Origin: an uncultured Ruminococcus sp.
GTDB lineage: Bacteria > Bacillota > Clostridia > Lachnospirales > Lachnospiraceae
Assembly: GCA_904377845.1 (NCBI GenBank)
Contig: CAJFGR010000014.1
Span: 1 to 64,000, forward strand
Direction: 5' to 3'
Length of the DNA stretch: 64,000 nt
The translations under genes were made by a program, and so were the position numbers. The notes under the pieces are model-generated. The model saw nothing but the letters and a program-made list of their open reading frames with translations, was not told the origin of the DNA and searched no databases. Shown here piece by piece: positions 36,052 to 46,572 of this stretch; position 1 is the first letter of the stretch, and every line of letters begins with the position of its first letter.

Positions 36052-37482
36052 TCAGTTATTTACTGAATGGTGTGCGGGATAGGAATCGATGGTGAGTGCT
36101 TCGAATGCATATCCCTGGCTGCGGTAATATTTGATAATATCAGGCAGCGCCTCCACTGTAGTTTCCTTTGCATCAGTGTCGTGCATCAGGATATTGATGT
36201 GCCGGGCGGTGCTGGAAGTTGCATTTTTGACGAGTGTCTTCGCGGGAACATTGTTTCCGCTTGCGTCAGTGGAATCACAGTTCCAGTCAAAGTACTGATA
36301 TCCCTTTTTCTGAACTTCTTTTGTGAGCTTTGACATAAGACCGGGGCTGAACTGCTTACTGACCGTATTGCTGGAGCCGCCTGGAAAACGGATCAGTCTG
36401 GATTCTACCCCTGTTTCTTCTTTTACCATATCGGAGATCTTCTGAAGATCGTCAAAATATGCCTCCTCAGAAGCATAGACCTTTGCATAATCGTGGGTGT
36501 AGGTGTGAAGAGCAACCACACTTCCCTGATTACAGATCCGTTTGAGAACATCATTGTGTTTTCTGTTGTTCCCTGTCACGAAGAAAGTAGCTTTCGCGTT
36601 ATATTCATTCAGAATCTCCAGGATTTTATCAGTGTGTGCGGACGGTCCGTCGTCAAATGTGAGATAGACGACTTTACGGTTGTAGTCTCTGTCTTTTTTT
36701 ACAGTGACTTTTCGGACGGTTACCGCCTCGTTGCCTGACCGGTCTTTCGTCGTGTAAGTCACCTCATATGTACCAGGTGTGGCGAAATCCACCTGATCGG
36801 AATTGACAGAGAACTGTGGATCGGGATCCATATCATCTGTTACTGTGACTCCCTCTTCAAAGTCTGCTGTTCTGCCCTGCATGACTTCGATATTGCCGAC
36901 GCCCTGAACAACCGGCGGGGTGATGTCTTTCTTTCGCGTAAGCTCTGCCGTCTCTAATGTCTCGTTTCCTGAGGTGTCTGTTGCGGCAATCTGCACGCCA
37001 TATGTGCCTTCGCTGTCCCATTTGCCGGGATTTTTAAAGCTTAATGTCACTTCTGTCAGGTCAGACGCCTCTTCCACAAATTTCTCCGGCGTGATTTCCT
37101 CGGCAAGATCTGTTGTGTATGGGCGGACTTTCAGGACAGGCGGCGTAGTGTCTTCGACCTTGACTGTTGCTCTGTACTCATGGCCTCTGCAGGTATATAT
37201 GACAGGATAGTCTCCTGTTTTGGTGATGTCGGCTTCGGACTTGATAGTGACGTCCTGTCTGTCAGCAAAAAACAGATGCTTCACATTTTTCCATGGATCA
37301 AAGGGTTCCATTAATTCGTGCCTGACGACGGAATCTTTCAGAACGACGGGGTGTGTATACAGATAGGTCAGGATTCCGGATGCGGCCAGAAACGGGATGA
37401 GCAGAGTAATGACTGCAGTTCTTATGAGAAGCGCTCTCCGCCTCTTTCTTCTTGATAAATGTTTCTTTTGTTTTTTCTTCAT
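36052..37482 (-). CDS. Membrane-anchored polysaccharide deacetylase with Ig-like domains
   Basis: A 476-residue envelope protein. Order: short basic cytoplasmic N-terminus, one membrane helix (AVITLLIPFLAASGILTYLY, about residues 20-40), two or three bacterial Ig/DUF5011-like repeats (DYPVIYTCRGHEYRATVKVEDTTPP; ATPGTYEVTYTTKDRSGNEA), then a NodB domain from about 270. NodB motifs: TFDDGPS with two Asp, HTYTHDY for metal binding, RFPGGSSN, and DWNCDS. It would deacetylate peptidoglycan or another surface polymer, which often gives lysozyme resistance. A strong hairpin terminator follows. Exact substrate unknown. Confidence 0.92.
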   Translation of the reverse strand: MKKKQKKHLSRRKRRRALLIRTAVITLLIPFLAASGILTYLYTHPVVLKDSVVRHELMEPFDPWKNVKHLFFADRQDVTIKSEADITKTGDYPVIYTCRGHEYRATVKVEDTTPPVLKVRPYTTDLAEEITPEKFVEEASDLTEVTLSFKNPGKWDSEGTYGVQIAATDTSGNETLETAELTRKKDITPPVVQGVGNIEVMQGRTADFEEGVTVTDDMDPDPQFSVNSDQVDFATPGTYEVTYTTKDRSGNEAVTVRKVTVKKDRDYNRKVVYLTFDDGPSAHTDKILEILNEYNAKATFFVTGNNRKHNDVLKRICNQGSVVALHTYTHDYAKVYASEEAYFDDLQKISDMVKEETGVESRLIRFPGGSSNTVSKQFSPGLMSKLTKEVQKKGYQYFDWNCDSTDASGNNVPAKTLVKNATSSTARHINILMHDTDAKETTVEALPDIIKYYRSQGYAFEALTIDSYPAHHSVNN

Positions 37483-37728
37483 AGTCCCCTCTTTAGTAAA
37501 TGAAAAGTTTTTTATTGTGTTCGTGCCTTTACTATATACGGGTGCATGAGAAGAATCAAGTAAGTTATATAAAACCTAAATAAAACTACAGAAAATATTA
37601 AGAAAGAGAAGAGCGGAAGCAAAAAGCATTTTGGCAGCAGTATTCGGATTTTTATAGACACCGGCTGACTGTAAGTGCTACAATAATGATCAGTTACGCT
37701 GACTTTTTTCTGACGGGAGTTACAATTT

Positions 37729-38715
37729 ATGAATAAAAACAGTCATGGCGCGAAAGAACGGAAAACAGAAAAACGAGGCAGAAAAGGAAGCCGTATGCGC
37801 AACTTAAGCGAAGCTCTTTATATGGAACTGCGGGAGCATCGCAGTTCATTTATTGTATATTTTACGCTTCGTGCGCTTGTGATCGTAATGATGGTTCTGC
37901 AGCTTCTGAATCGGAACTACGAGAATGTATTTCTCTGTGCGCTGACGCTGCTTCTTCTGATAATGCCCAGCCTTATTCAGGTTACCTTCAAAGTGGAACT
38001 GCCCACAACGCTGGAGATTATTATATTGATTTTTATTTTTGCGGCGGAGATTCTGGGAGAAATAAGCGAGTTTTATCTGGTGTTCCCCTTCTGGGATACG
38101 GTGCTGCATACGTTGAACGGTTTTCTGGCGGCGGCGATCGGATTTTCTATGGTGGATCTTCTGAACCGGAGCGAGAAGACGGTGTTCAACCTGTCGCCTA
38201 TTTTTATGGCCATTGTTGCGTTCTGCTTTTCCATGACAATCGGCGTGGTCTGGGAGTTTTTTGAATTCGGGATGGATCAGATCGCGGGATATGATATGCA
38301 GAAAGATACGGTGGTCCATGCGATCCGGTCTGTGACGCTTGATCCGGCGGGAAGAAATGTACCGTATGTGATCGACAATATCACCGAGACGACGGTAAAC
38401 GGGCAGGAACTGGGACTGGGCGGATATCTGGATATCGGTCTGATTGATACCATGCAGGATCTGATCGTCAATTTCGCAGGAGCGTTTGTGTTTTCCGTGA
38501 TCGGTTTCTTTTATGTCAAAAACAGGGGCAAAGGCGGGATTGCACGGCGTTTTATTCCGAGAAGAAAAGCCAAAGACAGAGATTTTCTGAAGATTGCAAG
38601 GGAGATTACCGAGAACGGTGATGACGTCAGGAACGTGGTGCGCAGGAAAAACGAAGCCGGAAAATCAGCTTCCAGATCAGGAAGAGAATCAGGGCCCCGA
38701 GGATCGTCGAGATGA
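37729..38715 (+). CDS. DUF2238 (YjdF-like) integral membrane protein
   Basis: A 328-residue protein with a basic N-terminus and about six membrane helices (FIVYFTLRALVIVMMVLQLL, VFLCALTLLLLIMPSLIQV, TTLEIIILIFIFAAEILGE and others). FPFWDTVLHTLNGFLAAAIG and IGVVWEFFEFGMDQ are the characteristic Asp/His- and Glu-bearing blocks of DUF2238, whose function is unknown. The C-terminus is strongly basic (RRFIPRRKAKDR) and the last 30 residues overlap a convergent gene over 89 bases. Start ATG 37729 has GGGAG upstream; ATG 37794 after AAGGAAG is an alternative. Confidence 0.82.
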   Translation: MNKNSHGAKERKTEKRGRKGSRMRNLSEALYMELREHRSSFIVYFTLRALVIVMMVLQLLNRNYENVFLCALTLLLLIMPSLIQVTFKVELPTTLEIIILIFIFAAEILGEISEFYLVFPFWDTVLHTLNGFLAAAIGFSMVDLLNRSEKTVFNLSPIFMAIVAFCFSMTIGVVWEFFEFGMDQIAGYDMQKDTVVHAIRSVTLDPAGRNVPYVIDNITETTVNGQELGLGGYLDIGLIDTMQDLIVNFAGAFVFSVIGFFYVKNRGKGGIARRFIPRRKAKDRDFLKIAREITENGDDVRNVVRRKNEAGKSASRSGRESGPRGSSR

Positions 38716-39361
38716 TATACAGGGCAATGGCGCCGTTATTTCCGAGAACAGGTATAAAATCCCTGAATATGATCTGCTGCATTTTGTAATCTGGGTTGAT
38801 ATAGAACATATTAATGGTGCCGTATCTGTCAAGGGACAGATTCAGAAGCACCGCGGCAAGGCAGCAGGCAAGATATAAAAATGTACTGTATATGAAAGGA
38901 CGCAGTGGGAACGCAGCAGCAAGCGCGCGTGAAAACAGCGTCTTTTTTTGATCTGACCGGAGCAGGCGGGCGTATACAAATCCTGCAGAAATACCTAATA
39001 TAATAAGAAGAATGTGCCATAGATAAGAATGGACAGTAAGTGCTTTCAGCGGGTAATGAAGACCGGTCGTATCAGCGAATACGGCAATGCCGCCCAGCAG
39101 ACAATATGACATAAGGAATGCCAGCAGAGTCAGCCGGGCAGTTCTTTTGCGAATCCAGGGATAAACCAGAAGTATATACATGGGGATGCTGCAGAGCTGG
39201 AATGGAAAATACCACCAGATATAACTGCCGCCGCCGATGGCAAAAGTAAGGGTAAACTGTTTCCATATCTCGCTGCAGAACATAAGCATACCGCATACAA
39301 AGAAAAAGATGTCGGATTTATAAGAAAAAGATAATGATATTAATTGCTTTTTGCTGTTCAT
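38627..39361 (-). CDS. TMEM164/YwaF-like integral membrane protein
   Basis: A 244-residue protein with about six or seven membrane helices. IWWYFPFQLCSIPMYILLV and HSYLWHILLIILGISAGFVY resemble the YwaF/TIGR02206 family, which has conserved His and aromatic residues within the membrane and no assigned role. GGAGAGG precedes the start; a TATAAT lies on this strand at 39384-39379. The last 29 codons overlap the DUF2238 gene tail to tail. Confidence 0.75.
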   Translation of the reverse strand: MNSKKQLISLSFSYKSDIFFFVCGMLMFCSEIWKQFTLTFAIGGGSYIWWYFPFQLCSIPMYILLVYPWIRKRTARLTLLAFLMSYCLLGGIAVFADTTGLHYPLKALTVHSYLWHILLIILGISAGFVYARLLRSDQKKTLFSRALAAAFPLRPFIYSTFLYLACCLAAVLLNLSLDRYGTINMFYINPDYKMQQIIFRDFIPVLGNNGAIALYIISTILGALILFLIWKLIFRLRFSCAPRS

Positions 39362-39651
39362 TTATGCACCTCTCCTATATTATAGCGCAAACGCCGGATT
39401 GTTTATACCGGATTGCTGTTTTTATAGCTGTACATTTCGGAAAAAGATGTGATATTGTATGAAACATACAAATAATCGATGTTTTTTCAGTGAATTTAGA
39501 CAAAATGATACAGAAACTCGGGGACGGACCGGATATTCATAAAAAACACGTGAAAATTCAATAAAAGTTTATTTCGCGTATATTAGAAAAAAAGACAAAA
39601 TGAAGTAAAAAATGAAGGTTTGGCAGACCTGCGGGTTACTCTGTGAAAATG

Positions 39652-39680
39652 TTGACAAATTTCGATTCGGGGCGTAATAT
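39652..39680 (+). promoter_or_regulatory. Promoter of the ATP synthase operon
   Basis: TTGACA (39652-39657), 17-base spacer, TAATAT (39675-39680). It gives a leader of about 225 bases. The rest of the 39362-39914 gap is AT-rich; apart from this promoter and the hairpin at 39776-39837 I see nothing in it. Confidence 0.6.
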
Positions 39681-39775
39681 TTAGTCAGCTTTCCGGAGTA
39701 ATTATTTTAATAAGAAAGAACAGAAGGAAAGCAGGTGTCTGAGAAAGGACGGAATGTTCTTTTTCCGGCTCCGAT

Positions 39776-39837
39776 GAGCTGGAACTGAAAAGTGAAAAAG
39801 GATTTAGGGGGTTCAAAGAAGAACAGCTCTTTTTTTT
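39776..39837 (+). terminator. Candidate attenuator in the atp leader
   Basis: GAGCTG (39776-39781) can pair with CAGCTC (39824-39829), with an inner GAAC/GTTC pairing (39782-39785 with 39811-39814), and is followed by eight T residues (39830-39837). It sits between the promoter and atpB, so read-through would be needed for expression. The stem is weak with large internal loops. Confidence 0.4.
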
Positions 39838-39914
39838 ATGCCCAAATTCGGCTTACATACAGCTCCGGCGTCAATTTAATATAGATAAAGTAAACAGACA
39901 AAGGAGGGAGCAAT

Positions 39915-40598
39915 ACGGGAAATCTGACAGAAACATTGATGGAAGAACTGAACTGTGAGACAGTCTTCACTCTTCCGGTCGTGGGAGGTATCTCCGAATC
40001 CGTGGTGGTTACATGGATCATCATGGCGGTTCTTGTTCTGCTGTCAATTATCCTGACGAGAAACCTCAGGGTGGAAAATCCCGGCAAAATTCAGCTCGTA
40101 CTGGAAGCGGGCATAAGCTGGGCGCAGAACTTTTTTGAAGGGGTTATCGGAAAAGAAAGCCGAAGATACAGCCCTTATCTGATCACGGTACTTCTCTATC
40201 TGGCTGCAGCGAATACGCTTGCGCCGCTGTGCGGTTTTAAACCGCCGACAAAAGATCTGAACGTGACGGCAGCTCTGGCAATTATGAGTATGTGCCTGAT
40301 CGAGTTTTCGGGCATCCGCAAGAACGGGGTAATTCACTGGGTAAAACATTTCGCCCAGCCTATTCCGGTGGTGGCGCCGATTACAGTACTGGAGATCGTC
40401 ATCCGGCCGCTGTCGCTCTGTATGCGACTCTTCGGAAATATGCTGGCCGGATTTGTGGTGTTGGAACTGCTCAAGTTCTTCGTGCCGCTGATCGTACCGA
40501 TCCCGGTAAGTTTTTATTTTGACATTTTCGACGGTCTGCTTCAGGCATATGTATTCGTATTCCTGACAGCATTATTTATGACCGAGGAGATGGAATAA
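39915..40598 (+). CDS. atpB: ATP synthase subunit a (Fo)
   Basis: About 227 residues, five or six membrane helices; forms the proton or Na+ half-channels beside the c ring. The essential Arg lies in [14 protein letters not shown]. The other end motif is [21 protein letters not shown]. The ribosome site AGGAGG (39902-39907) points to an ACG codon at 39915, giving (M)[17 protein letters not shown] as in relatives that start MGNL. No ATG is at that place; in-frame TTG 39936 and ATG 39939 have no ribosome site. ACG start, a T-to-C mutation, or a sequence error are the options. Confidence 0.93.
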   Translation, partial: TGNLTETLMEELNCETVFTLPVVGGISESVVVTWIIMAVLVLLSIILTRNLRVENPGKIQLVLEAGISWAQNFFEGVIGKESRRYSPYLITVLLYLAAANTLAPLCGFKPPTKDLNVTAALAIMSMCLIEFSGIRKNGVIHWVKHFAQPIPVVAPITVLEIVIRPLSLCMRLFGNMLAGFVVLELLKFFVPLIVPIPVSFYFDIFDGLLQAYVFVFLTALFMTEEME

Positions 40599-40635
40599 CC
40601 ATCAAAAAAACAAACAGAAAAAGGAGATTAAAATT

Positions 40636-40857
40636 ATGGAAACACTTATTGCTATTGGAGCAGGTATTGCAGTATTAACAGGTATCGGAGCAGGTGTAGG
40701 TATTGGTATCGCAACAGGTAAAGCTGCTGAGGCTATTGCAAGACAGCCTGAGGCAGAGGGAAAGATCAGCAAGAACCTGATTCTCGGATGTGCGCTTGCA
40801 GAGGCAACAGCTATCTACGGTTTCATTATCGGACTTCTGATCATCATTCTTCTGTAA
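40636..40857 (+). CDS. atpE: ATP synthase subunit c (Fo)
   Basis: A 73-residue hairpin of two helices that forms the rotor ring. The polar loop ARQPEAEGK and ion-binding Glu in [10 protein letters not shown] are present. The Gln of the Na+-binding signature in helix 1 is replaced by Ile (GVGIGIATG) and the Ser after the Glu by Ala, which points to H+ rather than Na+ coupling (inference from the Ilyobacter motif). AAAGGAGA precedes ATG. Confidence 0.97.
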   Translation: METLIAIGAGIAVLTGIGAGVGIGIATGKAAEAIARQPEAEGKISKNLILGCALAEATAIYGFIIGLLIIILL

Positions 40858-40905
40858 GAGTATGGCAGAATTTAGAGACGATAACATGAAAGGTGGGCTT
40901 AAAAG

Positions 40906-41406
40906 GTGATTTCAATAGATTTGAACCTTGTCTGGACCATAATCAACCTTGTTGTTCTTTATCTTTTGCTGAGACACTTCCTTATCGGACCGGTGATGAA
41001 TATCATGGATCAGAGAAAGCAGATGATCGAGGACGGCTTTAAAAATGCACAGGCGGCACAGGATGACGCCAACAGGCTGAAGCAGGAATATGAGACAGCG
41101 TTAAGCGGGGCGAAGCAGGAATCCGTACAGCTGATCGAGGATGCGAGAAAGAATGCGAAAGCAGAGTATGACCGTATCATAAGTGAGGCAGGAGAGAAAG
41201 CAGACACAATGCTTGAATCCGCAAAAGAGAATGTCCGCGCCGAGCGTGAGCAGACGATGAAGGAACTGAAGTCACAGATCGCAGGACTTGCGGCTGCTTC
41301 AGCAGCAAAAGTAATCGGCAGAAATGCAGATGAGAAAGAGAGCCGGGACCTGTACGATCAGTTTTTGAAAGAAGCAGGTGAGGGAGATGACGATGCAGAC
41401 AGATAA
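40906..41406 (+). CDS. atpF: ATP synthase subunit b
   Basis: A 166-residue peripheral-stalk subunit: one N-terminal membrane helix (LVWTIINLVVLYLLLRHFLI) and a long charged coiled coil (QAAQDDANRLKQEYETAL onward). Start GTG 40906 follows AAAGGTGG. Its 3' end overlaps atpH by about 20 bases. Confidence 0.95.
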   Translation: MISIDLNLVWTIINLVVLYLLLRHFLIGPVMNIMDQRKQMIEDGFKNAQAAQDDANRLKQEYETALSGAKQESVQLIEDARKNAKAEYDRIISEAGEKADTMLESAKENVRAEREQTMKELKSQIAGLAAASAAKVIGRNADEKESRDLYDQFLKEAGEGDDDADR

Positions 41407-41920
41407 GGAGATACGTTGTTCGTCTCCGGCAGTCTCATACGGGAAAGTTCTTTTTGAACTTCAGATCCCCGAGGAGTATGTACAGGAGACGCGGGAAATC
41501 TTCAAAGCGGTCCCGGATCTGGCAGAGCTGTTCATGAATCCTACGGTTCCCATGAAGAAGAAGCTGAAAGTGATCGACAGGGTTTTTCCGGAAGAAATGC
41601 ATAACTTTCTGAAAACAGCGTGCAGGAATCACAGAATGGATCTGATAGAAGAGATCTTTGCGGCGTATGATACCTGCATAGACCAGAGGGATAAGGTTAT
41701 AAACGCTGTGCTTACCTGTACTGCAGCTCCCAGTGAGGAACAGAAAAAGGGAATGGAAAAATTCCTGTGCAGGAAATACGGCGCTTGTAAAGCACAGATT
41801 GATGTGCGGTTTGACGTGGATCTGCTTGGAGGATTTATTCTCCGCGCGGGCAGCGATGAGTATGACTGGAGTGTGAAAGGCCGTCTGGACAGGCTTGCGC
41901 AGACTCTGGGCGCGCAATGA
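41387..41920 (+). CDS. atpH: ATP synthase subunit delta
   Basis: About 177 residues; links the F1 head to the b stalk. The helical N-terminal domain contains SPAVSYGKVLFELQIPEEYV and FMNPTVPMKKKLKVIDRVFP; the C-terminal strand motif DVDLLGGFILRAGSDEYDWSV is diagnostic. ATG 41387 and ATG 41393 are both served by the AGGTGAGGGAG site; GTG 41378 is less likely. Confidence 0.94.
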   Translation: MTMQTDKEIRCSSPAVSYGKVLFELQIPEEYVQETREIFKAVPDLAELFMNPTVPMKKKLKVIDRVFPEEMHNFLKTACRNHRMDLIEEIFAAYDTCIDQRDKVINAVLTCTAAPSEEQKKGMEKFLCRKYGACKAQIDVRFDVDLLGGFILRAGSDEYDWSVKGRLDRLAQTLGAQ

Positions 41921-41973
41921 CAGCAGGAATGAATCGGAAGTCATACTCTTAAATAAACCTGGAGGTGAACAAG

Positions 41974-43479
41974 GTGAGTTCAATCAACTCAGATGAGATT
42001 ATCTCTATTCTCCGCGAAGAGATAGAGAATTTTGATACAATGAGCAAAGACAGTGAAGTCGGAACTGTCGTATCAGTAGGCGACGGAATCGCCACGATCT
42101 ACGGGATCGACCATGCCATGTACGGAGAGATTATCACATTCGAGACAGGTCTTAAGGGAATGGTACAGGATATCCGCAAGGATGAGATCGGATGTATCCT
42201 CTTCGGAAGTGACAGCGGGATCCGCGAAGGTACAAAAGTATCCCGTACAGGCAAGAAAGCCGGCGTACCTGTCGGCGATAAATATATAGGAAGAGTTGTC
42301 AATGCGCTGGGCGAAGCAATCGACGGGCGCGGAGACATTGAGGCGGATGATTACCGCCCGATCGAGCAGGAAGCTCCCGGAATCGTAGACAGAAAGTCAG
42401 TCAGTGTTCCGCTGGAGACAGGTATCCTTTCCATCGATGCCATGTTCCCGATCGGACGCGGACAGCGTGAGCTGATTATCGGCGACCGCCAGACAGGAAA
42501 GACATCCATCGCAATGGATACAATCCTGAATCAGAAAGGCAAAGACGTGATCTGTGTCTATGTTGCCATCGGACAGAAAGCGTCCACAGTGGCAAAGGTT
42601 GTGAATACACTGAAAGAACACGGTGCAATGAACTACACGATTGTAGTATCATCCACTGCAAGTGACTGCGCACCGCTGCAGTATATTGCCCCATATGCGG
42701 GAACAGCAATGGCAGAATATTTTATGCATCAGGGAAAAGACGTCCTGATCGTATATGATGACCTGTCCAAGCACGCGGTTGCATACCGTGCGCTCTCTCT
42801 GCTTCTCGGACGTTCTCCGGGACGTGAGGCATATCCGGGAGATGTGTTCTATCTTCATTCAAGACTGCTGGAGCGTTCCAGCCGCTTAAGTGAGGAGAAA
42901 GGCGGCGGTTCCATCACAGCGCTGCCGATCATTGAGACACAGGCGGGAGATGTATCCGCATACATTCCGACAAACGTAATTTCTATTACAGACGGACAGA
43001 TTTTCCTCGAGAGCGGACTTTTCGCATCGGGAATGAGACCTGCGGTCAATGTGGGACTTTCCGTATCCCGTGTGGGCGGAGCTGCACAGACAAAAGCGAT
43101 GAAGAAGGCTTCGGGAAGTATCCGTATCGACCTGGCACAGTACAGAGAGATGGAAGTGTTCACACAGTTCAGCTCTGATCTGGATGCTGCCACAAAGGAG
43201 CAGCTTGAATACGGAAGCGGACTGATGGAGCTGTTAAAGCAGCCGCTGTATCATCCGCTGTCACTGCACGAGAAAGTTATCACTCTCTGTGCGGCAACAC
43301 ATAAAGTACTTCTCGGAATCGATAAGAAAGAGATCAAGAAGTTCCAGGCGGATATGCTGACATATTTCGATACCGCGCATCCGGAGATCGGACAGGAGAT
43401 CGAAGAAAAGAAAGTGCTGTCTGACGAGCTTATTGAGAAGATCGTGGAGACTGCAAAAGAGTACAAGAAGAGCAGGTGA
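41974..43479 (+). CDS. atpA: ATP synthase subunit alpha
   Basis: A 501-residue non-catalytic nucleotide-binding F1 subunit. P-loop [16 protein letters not shown] (about residues 167-182), [13 protein letters not shown], the Arg-finger region in [25 protein letters not shown], and [16 protein letters not shown] in the N-terminal barrel. Start GTG 41974 lies eight bases after GGAGG; an in-frame GTG at 41965 overlaps that site. Confidence 0.97.
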   Translation: MSSINSDEIISILREEIENFDTMSKDSEVGTVVSVGDGIATIYGIDHAMYGEIITFETGLKGMVQDIRKDEIGCILFGSDSGIREGTKVSRTGKKAGVPVGDKYIGRVVNALGEAIDGRGDIEADDYRPIEQEAPGIVDRKSVSVPLETGILSIDAMFPIGRGQRELIIGDRQTGKTSIAMDTILNQKGKDVICVYVAIGQKASTVAKVVNTLKEHGAMNYTIVVSSTASDCAPLQYIAPYAGTAMAEYFMHQGKDVLIVYDDLSKHAVAYRALSLLLGRSPGREAYPGDVFYLHSRLLERSSRLSEEKGGGSITALPIIETQAGDVSAYIPTNVISITDGQIFLESGLFASGMRPAVNVGLSVSRVGGAAQTKAMKKASGSIRIDLAQYREMEVFTQFSSDLDAATKEQLEYGSGLMELLKQPLYHPLSLHEKVITLCAATHKVLLGIDKKEIKKFQADMLTYFDTAHPEIGQEIEEKKVLSDELIEKIVETAKEYKKSR

Positions 43480-43483
43480 TAAG

Positions 43484-44368
43484 ATGGCAAATATCAGAGA
43501 GATACAGAGCCGTATCAACAGTGTCAAAGACACGATGAAAATCACAAATGCGATGTATATGATCTCTTCGTCAAAATTGACGCAGGCCAAGAAAAAGCTG
43601 CAGGATACAGAGCCTTATTTCTATGCGCTGCAGGGAGAAATATCAAGAATTCTCCGTCATCTTCCCGAGCTTGAGCATAATTATTTTGTGAAGAGGGAGG
43701 ATATCCCGCCGGAAGAGAGAAAGATCGGTTCTATTGTTGTCACTGCCGACAAAGGGCTTGCGGGGGCGTACAACCATAATATTGTCAAGCTGGAAGAAGA
43801 AATTCTGGCAAGACCGGGAATACACAAACTCTTCATTGTAGGAGAACTGGGACGGCATTACTTTGCAAAGCACGGAGTGGAAATTGATACGAATTTCCAG
43901 TATACAGTGCAGAAACCGACCATGCACCGTGCCAGAGATATCTCGGGCGTGCTGCTGGATCAGTTTGAGAAAGGTGAGCTGGACGAAATCTATATCGTAT
44001 ATACGAGGATGGAGAATTCGGTTCAGTCGGAAGCAGAAGTGATTAAGCTCCTGCCCCTTGAGAGAAGTTCTTTTAATGAGATGAAGATGCCTCTTAATGT
44101 ACATCGCGAGTCGATCGAACTGTATCCTTCCGCCGAGGCGGTTATGGACAGTATCGTTCCGAACTATGTGACCGGTATGATATACGGCTGTCTTGTAGAG
44201 GCGTATGCAAGCGAGCATAATGCCCGTATGATGGCGATGAAATCCGCAACAGACAGTGCACAGGATCTGATCCGGGATCTGTCTATTGTATATAACAGGG
44301 CACGTCAGGCAGCGATCACACAGGAGATCACTGAAGTTTGTGCCGGCGCCAGGGCGCAGAAGAAGTAG
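43484..44368 (+). CDS. atpG: ATP synthase subunit gamma
   Basis: A 294-residue rotor shaft. N-terminal helix ANIREIQSRINSVKDTMKIT and C-terminal helix EHNARMMAMKSATDSAQDLI, NRARQAAITQEITEV form the antiparallel coiled coil; IVVTADKGLAGAYNHNIVK is the central conserved block. ATG 43484 follows AGCAGGTG and comes four bases after the atpA stop. Confidence 0.96.
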   Translation: MANIREIQSRINSVKDTMKITNAMYMISSSKLTQAKKKLQDTEPYFYALQGEISRILRHLPELEHNYFVKREDIPPEERKIGSIVVTADKGLAGAYNHNIVKLEEEILARPGIHKLFIVGELGRHYFAKHGVEIDTNFQYTVQKPTMHRARDISGVLLDQFEKGELDEIYIVYTRMENSVQSEAEVIKLLPLERSSFNEMKMPLNVHRESIELYPSAEAVMDSIVPNYVTGMIYGCLVEAYASEHNARMMAMKSATDSAQDLIRDLSIVYNRARQAAITQEITEVCAGARAQKK

Positions 44369-45799
<1,431 letters not shown>

Positions 45800-45830
45800 G
45801 ACCGCAGAATAGAACAGGAGTGTATGCATA

Positions 45831-46250
45831 ATGGATACATTTGGTCTTAAGATCATAGCAAGCGATAAAGTCTTTTACGAAGGCCGCTGCAGAAAGCTGA
45901 TCATTCCCGCTCCGGACGGACAGAAAGGAATCCTGCCGAACCACGAGAATATGGTCATCGCCATTGTTGTGGGGACTGCAAAAGTGCAGCTCGCAGGCGA
46001 GGACGAGTGGAGAGATCTTGCGGTCGGAACCGGATTCGCGGAGATCGTCAATAACCGTGTCACTCTGCTGGTGGATACCGCCGAGAGACCGGAGGATATC
46101 GACATACGCCGTGCACAGGAGCAGCAGGAACGCGCAGAAGAACAGATGCGGCAGAAACAGAGCATACAGGAGTACTATCACACACAGGCATCCCTTGCCC
46201 GCGCGATGAACAGACTCCGCGTAGCCCAGGATAAAAAGTGGAACTTATAG
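45831..46250 (+). CDS. atpC: ATP synthase subunit epsilon
   Basis: A 139-residue rotor-foot subunit: N-terminal beta sandwich (GRCRKLIIPAPDGQKGILPNHENMVIAI) and C-terminal helical hairpin (RRAQEQQERAEEQMRQKQ...SLARAMNRLRVAQ), the part that can inhibit hydrolysis. AACAGGAG precedes ATG. Last gene of the operon; a dispersed repeat starts one base after its stop codon. Confidence 0.95.
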   Translation: MDTFGLKIIASDKVFYEGRCRKLIIPAPDGQKGILPNHENMVIAIVVGTAKVQLAGEDEWRDLAVGTGFAEIVNNRVTLLVDTAERPEDIDIRRAQEQQERAEEQMRQKQSIQEYYHTQASLARAMNRLRVAQDKKWNL

Positions 46251-46251
46251 T

Positions 46252-46452
46252 AACAGTTCAGCCATGGAGAAAACCGTGTACAAAACCATGCTCGCATGAG
46301 TTTTTACACGGTTTTTTTCATGGAGTGAGCGCCTGTATATGAGCAAAGAAGCGGCGTAAGCCGCGATAAGCACGGAGTGCGGCTTTGCAAGTGGACGCTA
46401 TATTTCTGCTAAGAAATAAATCGGTCGTTGACACGTCAGCGGCCGAATGTTA
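46252..46452 (+). repeat. Dispersed intergenic repeat, copy A
   Basis: Ends with imperfect inverted repeats AACAGTTCAGCC (46252-46263) and GGCCGAATGTTA (46441-46452). Its core at 46327-46382 matches 62984-63039 of copy B in reverse orientation: hand alignment gives 46 identical bases over about 57 with two small gaps. The core can fold (GCGGCGTAAGCCGC). The left part contains the atp terminator and the right end supplies the -35 box of the phosphate transporter promoter. No coding capacity. Confidence 0.8.
46271..46318 (+). terminator. Terminator of the ATP synthase operon
   Basis: AAACCGTGTA (46271-46280) pairs with TACACGGTTT (46305-46314), with an inner CATG/CATG pairing, followed by a T-run to 46318. 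Confidence 0.85.
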
Positions 46453-46456
46453 TATT
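46428..46456 (+). promoter_or_regulatory. Promoter of the phosphate transporter, at the right end of repeat A
   Basis: TTGACA (46428-46433), 17-base spacer, TATATT (46451-46456). The -35 box and spacer are inside the repeat element; the -10 box straddles its end. Confidence 0.65.
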
Positions 46457-46479
46457 TAAGTTAATTTTGTGTAAAATAT

Positions 46480-46504
46480 CCGGCAAAAGTATGCCGGTCT
46501 TTTT
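46480..46504 (+). terminator. Hairpin with T-run in the leader of the phosphate transporter
   Basis: CCGGCA (46480-46485) pairs with TGCCGG (46492-46497), followed by TCTTTTT. It lies about 20 bases after the expected transcript start and about 70 before the ATG, so it could attenuate transcription, or serve as a second terminator if another promoter lies after it. Confidence 0.55.
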
Positions 46505-46572
46505 ATGCAAAATAAGGCGTCCCGTGTCGGATGTCTGAGTAAAATTAAATATATAGCAAAGAGGGAGAAATT

